A stretch of 64,000 nucleotides of DNA from Amnibacterium flavum (GCF_003097495.1 NZ_QEOP01000001.1:62001-126000), one strand, 5' to 3'; positions 19,713 to 29,410 are shown, counted from the first letter of the stretch. Numbers and translations: made by a program. The notes: generated by a model from the sequence alone, not told the origin.

Positions 19713-20597
19713 TCAGCTCGCGAAGACCTCGCGCATGAGAGCGGCGGTCTCGCTCGGCGTCTTGCCGACCTTGACGCCCGCAGCCTCGAGCGCTTCCTTC
19801 TTGGCCTGCGCGGTGCCGGACGAGCCCGACACGATGGCGCCGGCGTGGCCCATGGTCTTGCCCTCCGGTGCCGTGAAGCCCGCGACGTAGGCGACGACCG
19901 GCTTGGTGACGTTGGCCTTGATGTACTCCGCGGCACGCTCCTCGGCGTCCCCGCCGATCTCGCCGATCATCACGATCGCGGTCGTCTCGGGGTCGGCCTC
20001 GAACGCGGCGAGCGCGTCGATGTGGGTGGTGCCGATGATGGGGTCGCCGCCGATTCCGACAGCGGTGGAGATGCCGATGTCACGCAGCTCGAACATCATC
20101 TGGTAGGTCAGGGTGCCCGACTTCGAGACGAGGCCGATCGGCCCAGGACCGGCGATGGTCGCGGGGATGATGCCCGCGTTCGACTTGCCGGGGCTGATGA
20201 CGCCGGGGCAGTTCGGGCCGATGATGCGGGTGGTGCCGCCCTTGCTCTTCGCGTGCGACCAGAACTCGGCGGAGTCCTTGACGGGGATGCCCTCGGTGAT
20301 GACGACCGCGAGGGGGATCTCGGCGTCGACGGCTTCGACGACCGCCGCTTTGGCGAAGGCGGGCGGCACGAAGATGACCGACACGTTGGCGCCGGTGCGG
20401 TCGATCGCCTCGGCCACCGATCCGAAGATCGGGAGCGTGACGCCCTCGATCTCGACCTCGGTGCCCGCCTTGCGCGGGTTGACGCCGCCGACGATCTGCG
20501 CGCCCGACTTGAGCATGCGGCCGGCGTGCTTGGTGCCCTCGGACCCGGTGAGGCCCTGGACGATGATCTTGGAGTTCTCGTCGAGAAGGATCGACAT
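19713..20597 (-). CDS. sucD: Succinyl-CoA synthetase alpha subunit
   Basis: TCA-cycle substrate-level phosphorylation: with SucC it interconverts succinyl-CoA and succinate plus ATP/GTP. 294 residues. CoA-binding Rossmann part at the N-terminus ([13 protein letters not shown]), [22 protein letters not shown], and the phosphohistidine loop [17 protein letters not shown] near the C-terminus. It lies 35 bases downstream of sucC and is read after it. Confidence 0.96.
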   Translation of the reverse strand: MSILLDENSKIIVQGLTGSEGTKHAGRMLKSGAQIVGGVNPRKAGTEVEIEGVTLPIFGSVAEAIDRTGANVSVIFVPPAFAKAAVVEAVDAEIPLAVVITEGIPVKDSAEFWSHAKSKGGTTRIIGPNCPGVISPGKSNAGIIPATIAGPGPIGLVSKSGTLTYQMMFELRDIGISTAVGIGGDPIIGTTHIDALAAFEADPETTAIVMIGEIGGDAEERAAEYIKANVTKPVVAYVAGFTAPEGKTMGHAGAIVSGSSGTAQAKKEALEAAGVKVGKTPSETAALMREVFAS

Positions 20598-20632
20598 GTT
20601 CTTCAGCTACCTCTTCTTTGCTTCGACGTGAC

Positions 20633-21796
20633 TCAGGCGTTGGCGAGCTCGGCGGCCTTGTCGGCTGCCGCGTCCATGGTGTCGACCACCGTGACGAGGG
20701 GGTGTGCGGCCTCGGCGAGGATCGCGCGTCCCTCGTCGACGTTGTTGCCGTCGAGACGGACGACGAGCGGCTTCGTGGCGGTGTCGCCCAGCTTGCCGAG
20801 TGCGCCGACGATGCCGTTGGCGACGGCGTCGCACGCGGTGATGCCGCCGAAGACGTTGACGAAGACGCTCTTCACCTGCGGGTCGCCCAGGATGACGTCG
20901 AGCCCTGCGGCCATGACCTCGGCCGATGCTCCGCCGCCGATGTCGAGGAAGTTGGCGGGCTTGACCCCGCCGTGCTTCTCGCCCGCGTAGGAGACGACGT
21001 CGAGCGTCGACATGACGAGCCCGGCCCCGTTGCCGATGATGCCGACCTGGCCGTCGAGCTTCACGTAGTTGAGGTTGCTGGCCTTGGCCTTCGCCTCGAG
21101 GGGGTCGATGTCGCCGGCCTCGGCGAGGGCCGCGTGGTTCTCGTGACGGAACTCCGCGTTCTCATCGAGTGTGACCTTGCCGTCGAGGGCGATGACCTCG
21201 CCCGACTCGGTGAGCACGAGCGGGTTGACCTCGACGAGCGTCGCATCCTCGTCGCGGTAGACCCACCAGAGGCGTTCGATGACCGGGGCCACCTTCTCGA
21301 TGAGGTCGTCGGGGAAGCCGCCTGCCGCCGCGATCTGCTTGGCCTTCTCGAGGTCGATGCCTGCGACCGGGTCGATCTCGATGCGCGCGAGGGCTTCGGG
21401 CTTCTCGACGGCGAGGATCTCGATCTCCATGCCGCCCTCGACGCTGGCGAGCGACAGATAGGAGCGGTTGGCGCGGTCGAGCAGAACCGAGAAGTAGAAC
21501 TCGCGCTCGATGCGGGCTCCCGCGGCGACCATGACGCGCCGCACGATGTGGCCCTTGATGTCGAGCCCGAAGATGCCCTTCGCCGCTTCCTCCGCGTCGG
21601 CCGGGTTGTGCGCGACCTTCACGCCCCCCGCTTTGCCGCGGCCGCCGGCCTTGACCTGCGCCTTGACGACGACGGTGCCTCCGAGCTTCTCCGCTGCGGC
21701 GCGCACCTCCTCGGGGGTGTCGGCGACGATGCCGGGGAGTACGGGAACCCCGTAACTCTCGAACATGTCACGGGCCTGGTACTCGTAAAGATCCAC
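20633..21796 (-). CDS. sucC: Succinyl-CoA synthetase beta subunit
   Basis: ATP-grasp subunit of succinyl-CoA synthetase, 387 residues, starting at a GTG ([13 protein letters not shown]). Motifs: [18 protein letters not shown] for nucleotide binding, [19 protein letters not shown], and the C-terminal [13 protein letters not shown]. First gene of a minus-strand run sucC-sucD-membrane protein-PerM-like-purN-purH. The 301 bp upstream are shared with the divergent lsr2 promoter region. Confidence 0.96.
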   Translation of the reverse strand: MDLYEYQARDMFESYGVPVLPGIVADTPEEVRAAAEKLGGTVVVKAQVKAGGRGKAGGVKVAHNPADAEEAAKGIFGLDIKGHIVRRVMVAAGARIEREFYFSVLLDRANRSYLSLASVEGGMEIEILAVEKPEALARIEIDPVAGIDLEKAKQIAAAGGFPDDLIEKVAPVIERLWWVYRDEDATLVEVNPLVLTESGEVIALDGKVTLDENAEFRHENHAALAEAGDIDPLEAKAKASNLNYVKLDGQVGIIGNGAGLVMSTLDVVSYAGEKHGGVKPANFLDIGGGASAEVMAAGLDVILGDPQVKSVFVNVFGGITACDAVANGIVGALGKLGDTATKPLVVRLDGNNVDEGRAILAEAAHPLVTVVDTMDAAADKAAELANA

Positions 21797-22013
21797 TGAT
21801 CCTCTTCCGATGTTCTCTATGTCTCGCGTCCGGCGCTCCTGGCGCCCCCGCGGAAACGGGCGGATTCACTCTACTCCGGACGTCGAATGGCCCTGTGACC
21901 CCCGCTGCTCGGCAGCGTGGCTCCACAGGATCGTCACAGGTGGCTGATAAACAGCGTTCAAAACGAACATCGCGCCACGCCAATACCGGCGCGGATTTCC
22001 ATTCGACCCCTAT

Positions 22014-22043
22014 TTGCGAGTATTCTTCTCAATCGGCGATAAA
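22014..22043 (+). promoter_or_regulatory. Putative lsr2 promoter in an AT-rich intergenic region
   Basis: The sucC-lsr2 intergenic space (21797-22097) is clearly richer in AT than the rest of the window from about 21945 on. TTGCGA at 22014-22019 and GATAAA at 22038-22043, 18 bases apart, make a plausible sigma-70-type promoter. An 8-bp ATTCGAAT palindrome and an AAGGAG ribosome site follow. Lsr2 binds AT-rich DNA, so autoregulation is likely. I see nothing else in this stretch. Confidence 0.35.
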
Positions 22044-22097
22044 TACCTCGCCGCTCGACTTGCATTCGAATACACCCCATCGCAATAAGGAGTTCCC

Positions 22098-22442
22098 ATG
22101 GCCCAGAAGGTCACCGTTCAGATTGTCGACGACCTCGACGGCACGCCCATCACCGACGGGTCGGGCGGAACTGTCGCGTTCTCCCTCGAGGGCAAGTCCT
22201 ACGAGATCGACCTTTCGGCCGATAACACCGACAAGCTCTATTCGGCTCTGGAGCCGTTCATCGACAAGGCTCGCAGCATCGGCGGCAGCGCTCGTCGCCG
22301 CACCACGACCGCCGCACCGTCCGCATCCCGCGACCGTCTGCAGGAGATCCGCGAGTGGGCGAAGGCCAACGGCCACAACGTTGCGACCCGCGGTCGCATC
22401 TCGCGCGACATCCAGGAGGCGTACGCCCGCGCGCGCGGTTGA
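22098..22442 (+). CDS. lsr2: Lsr2-family nucleoid-associated protein
   Basis: H-NS-like xenogeneic silencer of actinobacteria, 114 residues (normal 110-115). The N-terminal dimerisation domain (KVTVQIVDDLDGTPI, VAFSLEGKSYEIDL) is joined by an Arg-rich linker (SARRRTTTAAPSASR) to a C-terminal DNA-binding domain containing the AT-hook-like RGR at 98-100 in ATRGRISRDI. The ribosome site AAGGAG is seven bases upstream. It coats AT-rich and acquired DNA. Its own upstream region is one of the few AT-rich stretches of this window. Confidence 0.95.
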   Translation: MAQKVTVQIVDDLDGTPITDGSGGTVAFSLEGKSYEIDLSADNTDKLYSALEPFIDKARSIGGSARRRTTTAAPSASRDRLQEIREWAKANGHNVATRGRISRDIQEAYARARG

Positions 22443-22462
22443 GATCCGGCTCGTCACACGAA

Positions 22463-22503
22463 GAACTCCGGTCCGCACAGCGGGCCGGAGTTCTCGTCGT
22501 TTC
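22463..22503 (+). terminator. Terminator after lsr2
   Basis: Stem GAACTCCGGTCCGC, loop ACA, complement GCGGGCCGGAGTTC (one G-U pair), followed by TCGTCGTTT. It also faces the converging acetyltransferase gene that ends at 22502. Confidence 0.75.
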
Positions 22504-22918
22504 AGTCGGGAATGAGGCGCTTGCCCATTCCCGTCGCCTGGTCGGGCTCGAATCCGAGCCCGCTCCAGAATGACTGCACCGCATCGTTGCCGGACCTGAT
22601 CTGAACATTGATTTTCGGGCAGCCCAGGTTAGTGAGAGCGCTTTCAGAATGCGCCACTATGTCGCGCCCTATTCCCTCGCCCCGACGCTCGGGCGCGACG
22701 GCCACATAGTAGAGCCAGCCGCGATGGCCGTCGTAACCCGCCATCGCCGTCGCGACGACACCGTCGGATTCGGCGACGAAGAACAGCTCGGGCTGCACGG
22801 TCAGCTTGCGCTCGATGTCCTTACGCGGATCGTTCCACGGGCGCAGCAGCCCGCATCGATCCCAGAGCGCGACGACCTCTTCGGTGTCCCCGACCTCGAA
22901 TGGGCGGATGGTCGGCAC
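22502..22918 (-). CDS. GNAT family acetyltransferase (YpeA-like)
   Basis: 138-residue acetyltransferase of the YpeA type. Seen: the opening IRPFEVGDTEEVVALWDRC, the AWN-like LRPWNDPRKDIERKL, the acetyl-CoA loop VAPERRGEGIGRDIV and the ending YKRLIPD-like GMGKRLIPD. It is encoded immediately after the PcrA helicase on the minus strand, two bases downstream of it, so the two are probably co-transcribed. Substrate is not known for the family. Confidence 0.85.
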   Translation of the reverse strand: MPTIRPFEVGDTEEVVALWDRCGLLRPWNDPRKDIERKLTVQPELFFVAESDGVVATAMAGYDGHRGWLYYVAVAPERRGEGIGRDIVAHSESALTNLGCPKINVQIRSGNDAVQSFWSGLGFEPDQATGMGKRLIPD

Positions 22919-22919
22919 G

Positions 22920-25247
22920 TCAGATCTTCTCGATCGGCGCGACCTTGATCAGAAGCCGCTTGCGGCCCGCGCCGTCGAACTGGACCTCGGCGATGCGACG
23001 GGCGCCCTCACCCGTGACGGCCATGACGCTGCCGTCGCCGAAATCGGTGTGCTTGATGCGGTCGCCGGCGGCCAGCTCCAGCGCGGAGTTGTCGCGCATC
23101 TGACCGGTCACGGCATTCGCCCATTCGGTCTTCGGCTTGGGGGTGGTGGGACGGCCGCCCGGGACGCTGTAGGAGCCGCCGTATCCGTCCCGCCGCGCGT
23201 TGAGCGCTCTCGGCTGAGTGCCGCCGCGGCTCGTCGCCATGCCGGGAGACTGCTTCCACTCGATCAGGTCGGCGGGAATCTCCTGCAGGTACCGGCTCGG
23301 CAGGGCGACCGAGACGTCGCCGTACTGGGCGCGCGTCATCGCCAACGACAGGAAGAGGCGCTTGCGAGCACGCGTGATGCCGACGTAGAAGAGCCTCCGC
23401 TCCTCGGCAGGACCTCCGGGCTCGCCCGCGGACATCCGGTGCGGCAGCAGATCCTCCTCGACACCGGTCAGGAAGACCGCCTCGAACTCGAGGCCCTTCG
23501 CGGTGTGCAGGGTCATCAGGGAGACGGAGCCGGAGCTGTCGTCGAGGTCGTCCGCTGCCGCGACGAGCGAGACCTCGGTGAGGAAGTCGAGCAGGACGCC
23601 CTCGGGGTTGTTGCGCTGGTACTCCTTGGTCACGGCGAGGAGTTCCTCGACGTTCTCGGCGCGCGCCTCGTCTTGAGGGTCGCGGGAGGCGCGGAGTGCG
23701 TCGAGGTAGCCGCTGCGGCTGAGCAGCAGGCCGAGCACCTCGGGGACACCGGACCCGTCGGGGCGGGTATCGGCCATGACGGAGGCCTCGTCGAGCAGCT
23801 GCGACAGATCGTCGATCGACCGGGTGACCTTCGGGCCGAGGCCGAGCTCGCCCGCGTAGCGGAGCGCGTCGCGGAACGTCATGCCGTTGGCCTCGGCGAA
23901 GGAGGCGATGGTCGTCTCCGTGGCCGGGCCGATGCCGCGCTTCGGGGTGTTCAGGATGCGGCGCATCGCGAGGGTGTCGGCCGGGTTGGCGACGGCGATC
24001 AGGTACGCCATCGAGTCCTTGATCTCGGCCCGCTCGTAGAACTTGGTGCCGCCGACGACCTTGTACGGGATCGCCGAACGGATGAAGATCTCCTCCAGCG
24101 CACGCGTCTGCGAGTTCGTGCGGTAGAACACGGCGATGTCGTGATAGGCCATGCCCTTGTCGCGCAGGCCCTGGATCTCGTCGGCGACGAACTGCGCCTC
24201 GTCGTGCCCGGTGTAGCCCGTGTAGCCGACGATCTTGTCGCCGTCTCCGTCGGCGGTCCACAGCTTCTTGTCCTTGCGGTCGAAGTTGTTGGAGATGACC
24301 GAGTTCGCGGCGCTGAGGATGTTCTGCGTCGAACGGTAGTTCTGCTCGAGGAGGACTACCCGCGCACCCGGGAAGTCGCGCTCGAACTCCACGATGTTGC
24401 GGATGTCGGCGCCGCGGAACGCGTAGATCGACTGGTCGGAGTCGCCCACGACGGTGAGCGACGCCGGCTCGACCGAGGAGAACAGGCCGACGTCGACCTC
24501 CTCGGGCGCCTTGGTCAGCTCGCGGATGAGGGCGTACTGCGCATGGTTCGTGTCCTGGTACTCGTCGACCAGGATGTGCCGGAACCGCTTCTGGTACTCG
24601 GCGGCCACGTGCGGGAACGCGCGGAACAGGTACACCGTCTGCGCGATCAGGTCGTCGAAGTCGAACGCGTTGGCGCTCGAGAGCTCACGCGAGTAGTCGC
24701 GGAAGATCTGGGTGAACATGACCTCGGCGGGGTCGTTGAAGTTGGCGCCTCGCGCATAGCTCTCGACATCGGCGAGTTCGTTCTTGAGCTTGGAGATCTT
24801 CGACGCCGCCGTCGCCACCGTGAAGCCGAGCACGTCGGCCTCGCGCTCCTTGATGATGCGCTTGAGCAGCGCACGGCTGTCGCCCGAGTCGTAGATCGTG
24901 AAGTTCTTGCTGTAGCCGAACTGCTCGGCCTCGCGGCGCAGGATGCGGACGCACGCCGAGTGGAACGTCGAGATCCACATGCCGTCGGCCGCCTGGCCGA
25001 CGAGGCTGCGGACCCGGTCGCGCATCTCGCTCGCGGCCTTGTTCGTGAAGGTGATCGCGAGGATCTGGCTCGGCCACGCCTCGCGCGATTCGAGGAGACC
25101 GGCGATGCGGTGGGTGAGCACACGGGTCTTGCCGGACCCGGCTCCCGCGACGATCAGGAGCGCGGGACCGCGGTAGAGGACGGCTTCGCGCTGCTGCGGG
25201 TTGAGTCCGTCGAGGAGGGGGGAAGAGGTCTCGACAGTGCTGCTCAT
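22920..25247 (-). CDS. pcrA: UvrD/PcrA-type 3'-5' DNA helicase
   Basis: Superfamily 1A helicase of 775 residues, used in nucleotide excision repair, replication restart and removal of RecA. Motifs in order: Q motif GLNPQQREAV, Walker A AGAGSGKTRVL, Ia TFTNKAASEMRDRV, II VDEYQDTN, III VGDSDQSIYAFRGAD, IV LEQNYRST, V LMTLHTAKGLEFEAVF, VI ARKRLFLS. I use the ATG at 25247 (MSSTVETSSPLLDGLN); an upstream extension lacks similarity. The C-terminal tail ends in the PcrA-type tudor-like region (AAGDRIKHTDFGDGSVMAV), which binds RNA polymerase in other bacteria. Confidence 0.94.
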   Translation of the reverse strand: MSSTVETSSPLLDGLNPQQREAVLYRGPALLIVAGAGSGKTRVLTHRIAGLLESREAWPSQILAITFTNKAASEMRDRVRSLVGQAADGMWISTFHSACVRILRREAEQFGYSKNFTIYDSGDSRALLKRIIKEREADVLGFTVATAASKISKLKNELADVESYARGANFNDPAEVMFTQIFRDYSRELSSANAFDFDDLIAQTVYLFRAFPHVAAEYQKRFRHILVDEYQDTNHAQYALIRELTKAPEEVDVGLFSSVEPASLTVVGDSDQSIYAFRGADIRNIVEFERDFPGARVVLLEQNYRSTQNILSAANSVISNNFDRKDKKLWTADGDGDKIVGYTGYTGHDEAQFVADEIQGLRDKGMAYHDIAVFYRTNSQTRALEEIFIRSAIPYKVVGGTKFYERAEIKDSMAYLIAVANPADTLAMRRILNTPKRGIGPATETTIASFAEANGMTFRDALRYAGELGLGPKVTRSIDDLSQLLDEASVMADTRPDGSGVPEVLGLLLSRSGYLDALRASRDPQDEARAENVEELLAVTKEYQRNNPEGVLLDFLTEVSLVAAADDLDDSSGSVSLMTLHTAKGLEFEAVFLTGVEEDLLPHRMSAGEPGGPAEERRLFYVGITRARKRLFLSLAMTRAQYGDVSVALPSRYLQEIPADLIEWKQSPGMATSRGGTQPRALNARRDGYGGSYSVPGGRPTTPKPKTEWANAVTGQMRDNSALELAAGDRIKHTDFGDGSVMAVTGEGARRIAEVQFDGAGRKRLLIKVAPIEKI

Positions 25248-25315
25248 CAGGGCTACGAGTCTAAGCGAGCCCACCGACACCGGGCGGCGAGGATGGCGCC
25301 CGGTACGGTGGATCC

Positions 25316-25864
25316 GTGACCGAGCTCGCCCCCTCCGCGGCAGCGGAGTGGCGGGAGCCCAACAGCCTGCTCCCCCTGCGGTGGGGATCGTACTCCGGCC
25401 GCCAGCTCGTGGGAGCGGCGCTCGTCCTGCTGGGCGCATTCCTCATCGTCCAGACCACGGCCTACACGACGCTCATCGGCTGGCTCGGCTCGGCGATGCA
25501 CGTCGCCGGGTGGGCGATCCTGCCCGCTCGCGGAGGCCGCCGGGTCCTGGCCGCGCCGCTCAGCATGCTCGCCTTCTGGTTGATGCTCCTCGGCCCGAAT
25601 CTGGCCTGGCTCACCTCCGCCTCGCTGGCGCTCTGGCTGCTCGTGCGGCGGCGCCCGGGCATCGCCTACGTGATCGTCCCGCTGCCCGCCCTGATCGCGG
25701 TCGCGGGTCTCGTCGTGTTCGGTCCCTTCCTCAATCGGACCGCGTTCTACGCCGTCGTGTTCGCGGTCGCCGCCGCCTGCGCCTGGGCGGCCCGAAACAT
25801 CGCTGTGCGCGAACGCACCCGTTCCATAGGTTCCAAGGGCGAAAAACCAGACTTTCCCCGCTAA
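25316..25864 (+). CDS. Small multi-pass membrane protein, hypothetical
   Basis: 182-residue protein with about five hydrophobic segments starting near residue 28 and a basic C-terminal tail (RERTRSIGSKGEKPDFPR). GTG start, divergent from pcrA with only 68 bases between. It is followed 57 bases later by a BI-1/YccA family gene, possibly in the same operon. I recognise no family. Coding potential is supported by the third-position GC pattern and the length. Confidence 0.7.
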   Translation: MTELAPSAAAEWREPNSLLPLRWGSYSGRQLVGAALVLLGAFLIVQTTAYTTLIGWLGSAMHVAGWAILPARGGRRVLAAPLSMLAFWLMLLGPNLAWLTSASLALWLLVRRRPGIAYVIVPLPALIAVAGLVVFGPFLNRTAFYAVVFAVAAACAWAARNIAVRERTRSIGSKGEKPDFPR

Positions 25865-25921
25865 ATTAGAACCGTTGTCATTTTCCCTTGCAGGAAGGTC
25901 CTGCGAGAGAACAGAGGAGCC

Positions 25922-26734
25922 ATGGCCCTGTCCAACCCCGCATTCAACAACAGCCCCGTCTTCAACGGTCGCGGCGGAGTCGCCGCAGCATCCGGCAAGG
26001 GATTGTCGGCGACCGAGCTCGACGAGCTCTACTCCCGCCCGTCGGCCACGCCCGAGCAGACGGATCGGATGTCCTACGAGGACACGATCGTCAAGACCGT
26101 CGGCCTCTTCGGAGTCCTCCTCGTCACCGCCGCGGTGGGCTGGTTCATCCCGGCCCTCGCCATCGTCGGTGCGATCGGCGGTCTGATCCTCGGCTTCGTC
26201 AACGCCTTCAAGAAGCAGCCGTCGGTGCCGCTGATCGTCGCCTACGCGGCGTTCGAGGGCCTCTTCGTCGGTGGCATCTCGTCGATCTTCGAGGCCGTCT
26301 GGCCCGGCGTCGTCGTCCAGGCGACCATCGCGACCGTCGTCACGATCGCCGTGGTGCTGGCGCTATTCGCCAGCGGCAAGGTCCGCGCGTCGGCCAAGGC
26401 GACCAAGGTGTTCCTCGTCGCGATCATCGCCTACGCGCTCTTCTCGCTCGTCAACTTCGGAATGATGATCTTCGGCGCCGACATCGCCGGTGGCCCCTTC
26501 GGGCTCCGTTCGGCCGACATCCCGGGTACCGACATCCCGTTCGGCATCGTGATCGGCGCACTCGCCGTTCTGCTCGCCGCGTACTCGCTGGTCCTCGACT
26601 TCGACTTCGTGAAGCGCGGCGTCGAGTCGGGTGCGCCCCGCAAGTTCGGGTGGCAGGCCGGGTTCGGCATCATGGTCACCGTCGTGTGGCTGTACGTCGA
26701 GTTCCTGCGCATCTTCGCGATCGCGCGCGACTAG
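25922..26734 (+). CDS. Bax inhibitor-1/YccA family membrane protein
   Basis: 270-residue integral membrane protein of the BI-1/YccA (TMBIM-like) type found in actinobacteria: a polar N-terminal 60 residues ([27 protein letters not shown]), then seven predicted helices ending [15 protein letters not shown], which is diagnostic. Bacterial BI-1 relatives are described as pH-sensitive calcium-leak channels or, for YccA, as modulators of FtsH; which applies here is unknown. Start codon preceded by AGAGGAGC. A strong terminator follows at 26752. Confidence 0.88.
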   Translation: MALSNPAFNNSPVFNGRGGVAAASGKGLSATELDELYSRPSATPEQTDRMSYEDTIVKTVGLFGVLLVTAAVGWFIPALAIVGAIGGLILGFVNAFKKQPSVPLIVAYAAFEGLFVGGISSIFEAVWPGVVVQATIATVVTIAVVLALFASGKVRASAKATKVFLVAIIAYALFSLVNFGMMIFGADIAGGPFGLRSADIPGTDIPFGIVIGALAVLLAAYSLVLDFDFVKRGVESGAPRKFGWQAGFGIMVTVVWLYVEFLRIFAIARD

Positions 26735-26751
26735 CGCTCGATCGGCAGGCG

Positions 26752-26782
26752 AAGGGGCGGTCCTCCGGGGCCGCCCCTTTTT
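26752..26782 (+). terminator. Rho-independent terminator after BI-1 gene
   Basis: AAGGGGCGG, loop TCCTCCGGGG, CCGCCCCTT, followed by TTT. A near-identical hairpin follows the next gene at 28870. Confidence 0.85.
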
Positions 26783-26840
26783 CGCGCGCACCGCCCGATT
26801 CCGCCAGGACTCGCCGCGGCCCCCTCTCTGGGAACATCCC

Positions 26841-26873
26841 GTTCAGACGCGCGCACCCGACGGTTCACCTGGA
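26841..26873 (+). promoter_or_regulatory. Possible PHO box upstream of alkaline phosphatase
   Basis: GTTCAGACGCG at 26841 and GTTCACCTGGA at 26863 start exactly 22 bases apart, i.e. two 11-base units with a degenerate unit between. Actinobacterial PhoP operators are 11-base direct repeats of the GTTCACC type. The second unit fits well, the first moderately. It lies 68-100 bases before the phosphatase start. Confidence 0.3.
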
Positions 26874-26940
26874 CTTCGCACTCGGCGCCTTGGCTGATCC
26901 AGGCCGCTTCCCGCGGCTTCCGGACCCAAGGAGAACCCCC

Positions 26941-28854
26941 ATGAGGCATGCCCTCCGCACCGCAGGCGTCGGCGCCGTCGCCGCACTGGCGCTCACCGCG
27001 CTCGCCACCCCCTCCATCGCCATGGCCGCGCCCGACGAGACCGGCGGAGCGATCCGCCACGACGACTACGCGAACGCAACCCAGCTGCTCCTCGACTCGA
27101 TCGAGACGGGGCCGGCGAAGAACGTGATCCTGCTCATCGGCGACGGCATGGGCGACTCCGAGATCACGATCGCCCGCAACTACGCCTACGGCGCGGCCGG
27201 CGAGCTGCCCGGCATCGACGCACTGCCCCTCACCGGCGCCTACACGACCTATTCGCTCTACCGCGACGGGACGCCGAATGCGGGCAAGCCGGATTACGTA
27301 CCCGACTCGGCAGCGACGGGCACCGCGTGGGCGACCGGGACGAAGACCTACGACAACGCGGTCGGCGTGGACATCCACGGCACCGCCCACGACAACCTGA
27401 TCGAGATCGCGAAGGCCAACGGCCTGCGCACCGGCAATGTCAGCACGGCCGAGATCCAGGACGCGACGCCCGCCGTGCAGGCCGCGCACGTCGCGAGCCG
27501 CACCTGCTACGGCCCCGACACCGACGCGATCCGAGCTGCGGCCACTCCGCCGCTCGCGCCGGTCTGCGGTTCCGACCTGCTCGAGAACGGGGGCCTCGGC
27601 TCCATCAGCGAGCAGCTCCTGGACACCCGGGCCGATGTCACGCTCGGTGGCGGCAGCGCCTCGTTCGACCAGACCGCGAACGCCGGTCCGTGGTCGGGCG
27701 AGACCCTGGTCGATCAGGCCGCCGACCGCGGCTTCCAGTACGTCACCGACGCCGCCGGCCTGAACGCGGTGACCGCCGCGGGCCAGGACGCACCGCTGCT
27801 CGGCCTCTTCACACCCGGCAACTTCCCGACGCGCTACACCGCGACCCCCGCCACGGTCGGTGGTGCCGACCTGGCGCCCGTCGCCTGCACGCCCAACCCG
27901 TCGCGACTCGACACGGATCTCGACCTCGAGAGCCTCACCACGAAGGCGATCTCACTCCTGGACGACCCCGCGTCGCCGGAGGGCTTCTTCCTGCAGGTCG
28001 AGGGCGCGAGCATCGACAAGCAGGACCACGCCGCCGACGCGTGCGGCCAGATCGGTGAGACCGTCGACCTCGACGAGGCCGTCCAGGCCGCGCTCGACTT
28101 CGCGATCGCCGACGGCAACACGATGGTCATCGTGACCGCCGACCACTCCCACTCCAGCCAGATCGTGGACAGCACTCCCCCGGCGACGTTGAGCATCGCG
28201 CTCAGCACCACCGAGGGCTCGGTCATGAAGGTCGCCTACGGCACAGCCGCGGCCGGCGGGTCGCAGCAGCACACGGGCAGCCAGCTGCGCATCGCGGGCT
28301 ACGGCCCCGGAGCCGCGAACATCGTGGGCCTCACCGACCAGACCGACAACTTCTTCACCATCTCGAGTGCACTCGAGCTGAACCGCGACGTCGTCGCGCT
28401 CAGTGCGGGCGGGTCGGCGACGATCTCCGATGCCGCTCTCGAACCCGGTGAGGCGTTCACGATCGCAGCGTCCGGCTTCGCGGGCGACCGCCAGCTGACG
28501 AGCACGTCGACGGGCGAGCCGGTCGACCCCGAGAAGGCAGACCTGGTCTACGGCGACACGGAGCTCTCGGGGGTCGCCCCCACCGCGCTCGGCGACTACA
28601 CGGTCACCCTGGTCGGGAACCGGACCGGCAAGTCGGTCACGGTCGACTTCAGCGTCACGGCCGACGGCGAGCCCGCCGCGGTTCCCGGGGGCCCGGCGGG
28701 CAACCCCGTCGGCGGTGGCACGACCGGGGGTTCGTCCATGAACCCGCTGGCGTCGACCGGATTGGCGATCGCCCCGTACCTGGGCCTCGGTGTCCTGCTG
28801 CTCGGTGCGGGTGCCGCGGTGATCATCGCGCGCCGCCGCCGCCACCACGCCTGA
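26941..28854 (+). CDS. Secreted, cell-wall-sorted alkaline phosphatase
   Basis: 637-residue extracellular phosphomonoesterase of the PhoA superfamily. Sec signal peptide at 1-30 (ATPSIAMAA). Metal and catalytic motifs: IGDGMGDSE (Asp/Gly), the nucleophile Ser123 in [35 protein letters not shown] and QHTGSQLRI. After the catalytic domain (to about 480) an Ig-like region of about 90 residues follows, then a Gly/Pro linker and a sorting signal: LASTG at 603-607, a hydrophobic helix and the tail RRRRHHA. LAxTG is the class E sortase form. Expected use: scavenging phosphate from organic phosphates at the cell surface, probably under PhoP control. AAGGAG precedes the ATG by seven bases. Confidence 0.92.
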   Translation: MRHALRTAGVGAVAALALTALATPSIAMAAPDETGGAIRHDDYANATQLLLDSIETGPAKNVILLIGDGMGDSEITIARNYAYGAAGELPGIDALPLTGAYTTYSLYRDGTPNAGKPDYVPDSAATGTAWATGTKTYDNAVGVDIHGTAHDNLIEIAKANGLRTGNVSTAEIQDATPAVQAAHVASRTCYGPDTDAIRAAATPPLAPVCGSDLLENGGLGSISEQLLDTRADVTLGGGSASFDQTANAGPWSGETLVDQAADRGFQYVTDAAGLNAVTAAGQDAPLLGLFTPGNFPTRYTATPATVGGADLAPVACTPNPSRLDTDLDLESLTTKAISLLDDPASPEGFFLQVEGASIDKQDHAADACGQIGETVDLDEAVQAALDFAIADGNTMVIVTADHSHSSQIVDSTPPATLSIALSTTEGSVMKVAYGTAAAGGSQQHTGSQLRIAGYGPGAANIVGLTDQTDNFFTISSALELNRDVVALSAGGSATISDAALEPGEAFTIAASGFAGDRQLTSTSTGEPVDPEKADLVYGDTELSGVAPTALGDYTVTLVGNRTGKSVTVDFSVTADGEPAAVPGGPAGNPVGGGTTGGSSMNPLASTGLAIAPYLGLGVLLLGAGAAVIIARRRRHHA

Positions 28855-28869
28855 CACTCCTCGAAAGGA

Positions 28870-28897
28870 GGGGGCGGTCCTTCGGGGCCGCCCCTCT
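28870..28897 (+). terminator. Rho-independent terminator after alkaline phosphatase
   Basis: GGGGGCGGTCC, loop TTCG, GGGCCGCCCC, followed by TCTT. Almost the same stem as the terminator at 26752. Confidence 0.8.
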
Positions 28898-28945
28898 TCC
28901 GCGTTCACCCTCTGTGCTCGCCTTCTGTGCTCACGAACTCGCCCG

Positions 28946-29066
28946 CCCTCTCGCTCAGCAGGTGGAAACGCCGTCAGCAGGAGGAATCCGCCCGATTCCA
29001 CCTGCTGGGTGCACTTCCACCTGCTGTGGAAGGAGAACTGTGTGATTCCGCCTGCTGAGGGAAAGA
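28946..29066. repeat. CAGCAGG-family intergenic repeat, copy 2
   Basis: Ends CCCTCTCGCTCAGCAGG and CCGCCTGCTGAGGGAAAG match copy 1 at 10168. Inside, CAGCAGGTGGAA and its complement TTCCACCTGCTG occur three times in mixed orientation, so several alternative hairpins can form. It lies between the phosphatase terminator and the DUF1905 gene, which ends 11 bases later. Confidence 0.7.
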
Positions 29067-29076
29067 CCGTCGCGCG

Positions 29077-29376
29077 CTAGTCGACGACGGACAGGTGGAC
29101 GGTGACCCGGTCGCCGAGCTCGATGCCCTCGGCTTTCCGGATGGCCTTCTTGACGGGGAGGACGTAGCAGCCGCGCGAGCTGTCGGGGAAGACCGAGGTG
29201 CGCCAGCGACTGGTCCCGATCAGAACGTCGACCTTGACGGACCCGAATCCGCCCTTGAACGGGACCGCCGCATCGATCTCGTCGGACACCTTCTCGGGGA
29301 GCGCGGCGAACACCCATGCGGCCTGTGCCGCATCCCACGGCACGAGTTCGGCGACGCACTCCCACTGAGTCTCCAT
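29077..29376 (-). CDS. DUF1905 domain protein
   Basis: 99-residue single-domain protein. The DUF1905 pattern is complete: METQWECVAEL, WVFAALPEKVSDEID, GFGSVKVDVLIGTSRWRTS, then RGCYVLPVKKAIRKAEGI and GDRVTVHLSV. The ATG at 29376 gives the domain with no extension; the longer open frame upstream runs into a palindromic repeat and is not credible. Function is unknown; members occur alone or fused to YdeI-like domains. It lies alone between two intergenic repeat clusters. Confidence 0.85.
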   Translation of the reverse strand: METQWECVAELVPWDAAQAAWVFAALPEKVSDEIDAAVPFKGGFGSVKVDVLIGTSRWRTSVFPDSSRGCYVLPVKKAIRKAEGIELGDRVTVHLSVVD

Positions 29377-29410
29377 CGCTCCATCCAACACCCGACCGCC
29401 GGCATCGTCA

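Noticed and set aside
22806-25319. An 837-codon frame antisense to the PcrA helicase
   Set aside because: Composition is that of reverse-read GC-rich coding DNA; the helicase motifs on the other strand are complete.
26752-28897. Two near-identical hairpins (26752 and 28870) flanking the phosphatase gene, as possible mobile-element ends
   Set aside because: Both are in the same orientation, each directly follows a stop codon and is followed by a T-rich run, so they are ordinary terminators of a common GGGGCGG type.
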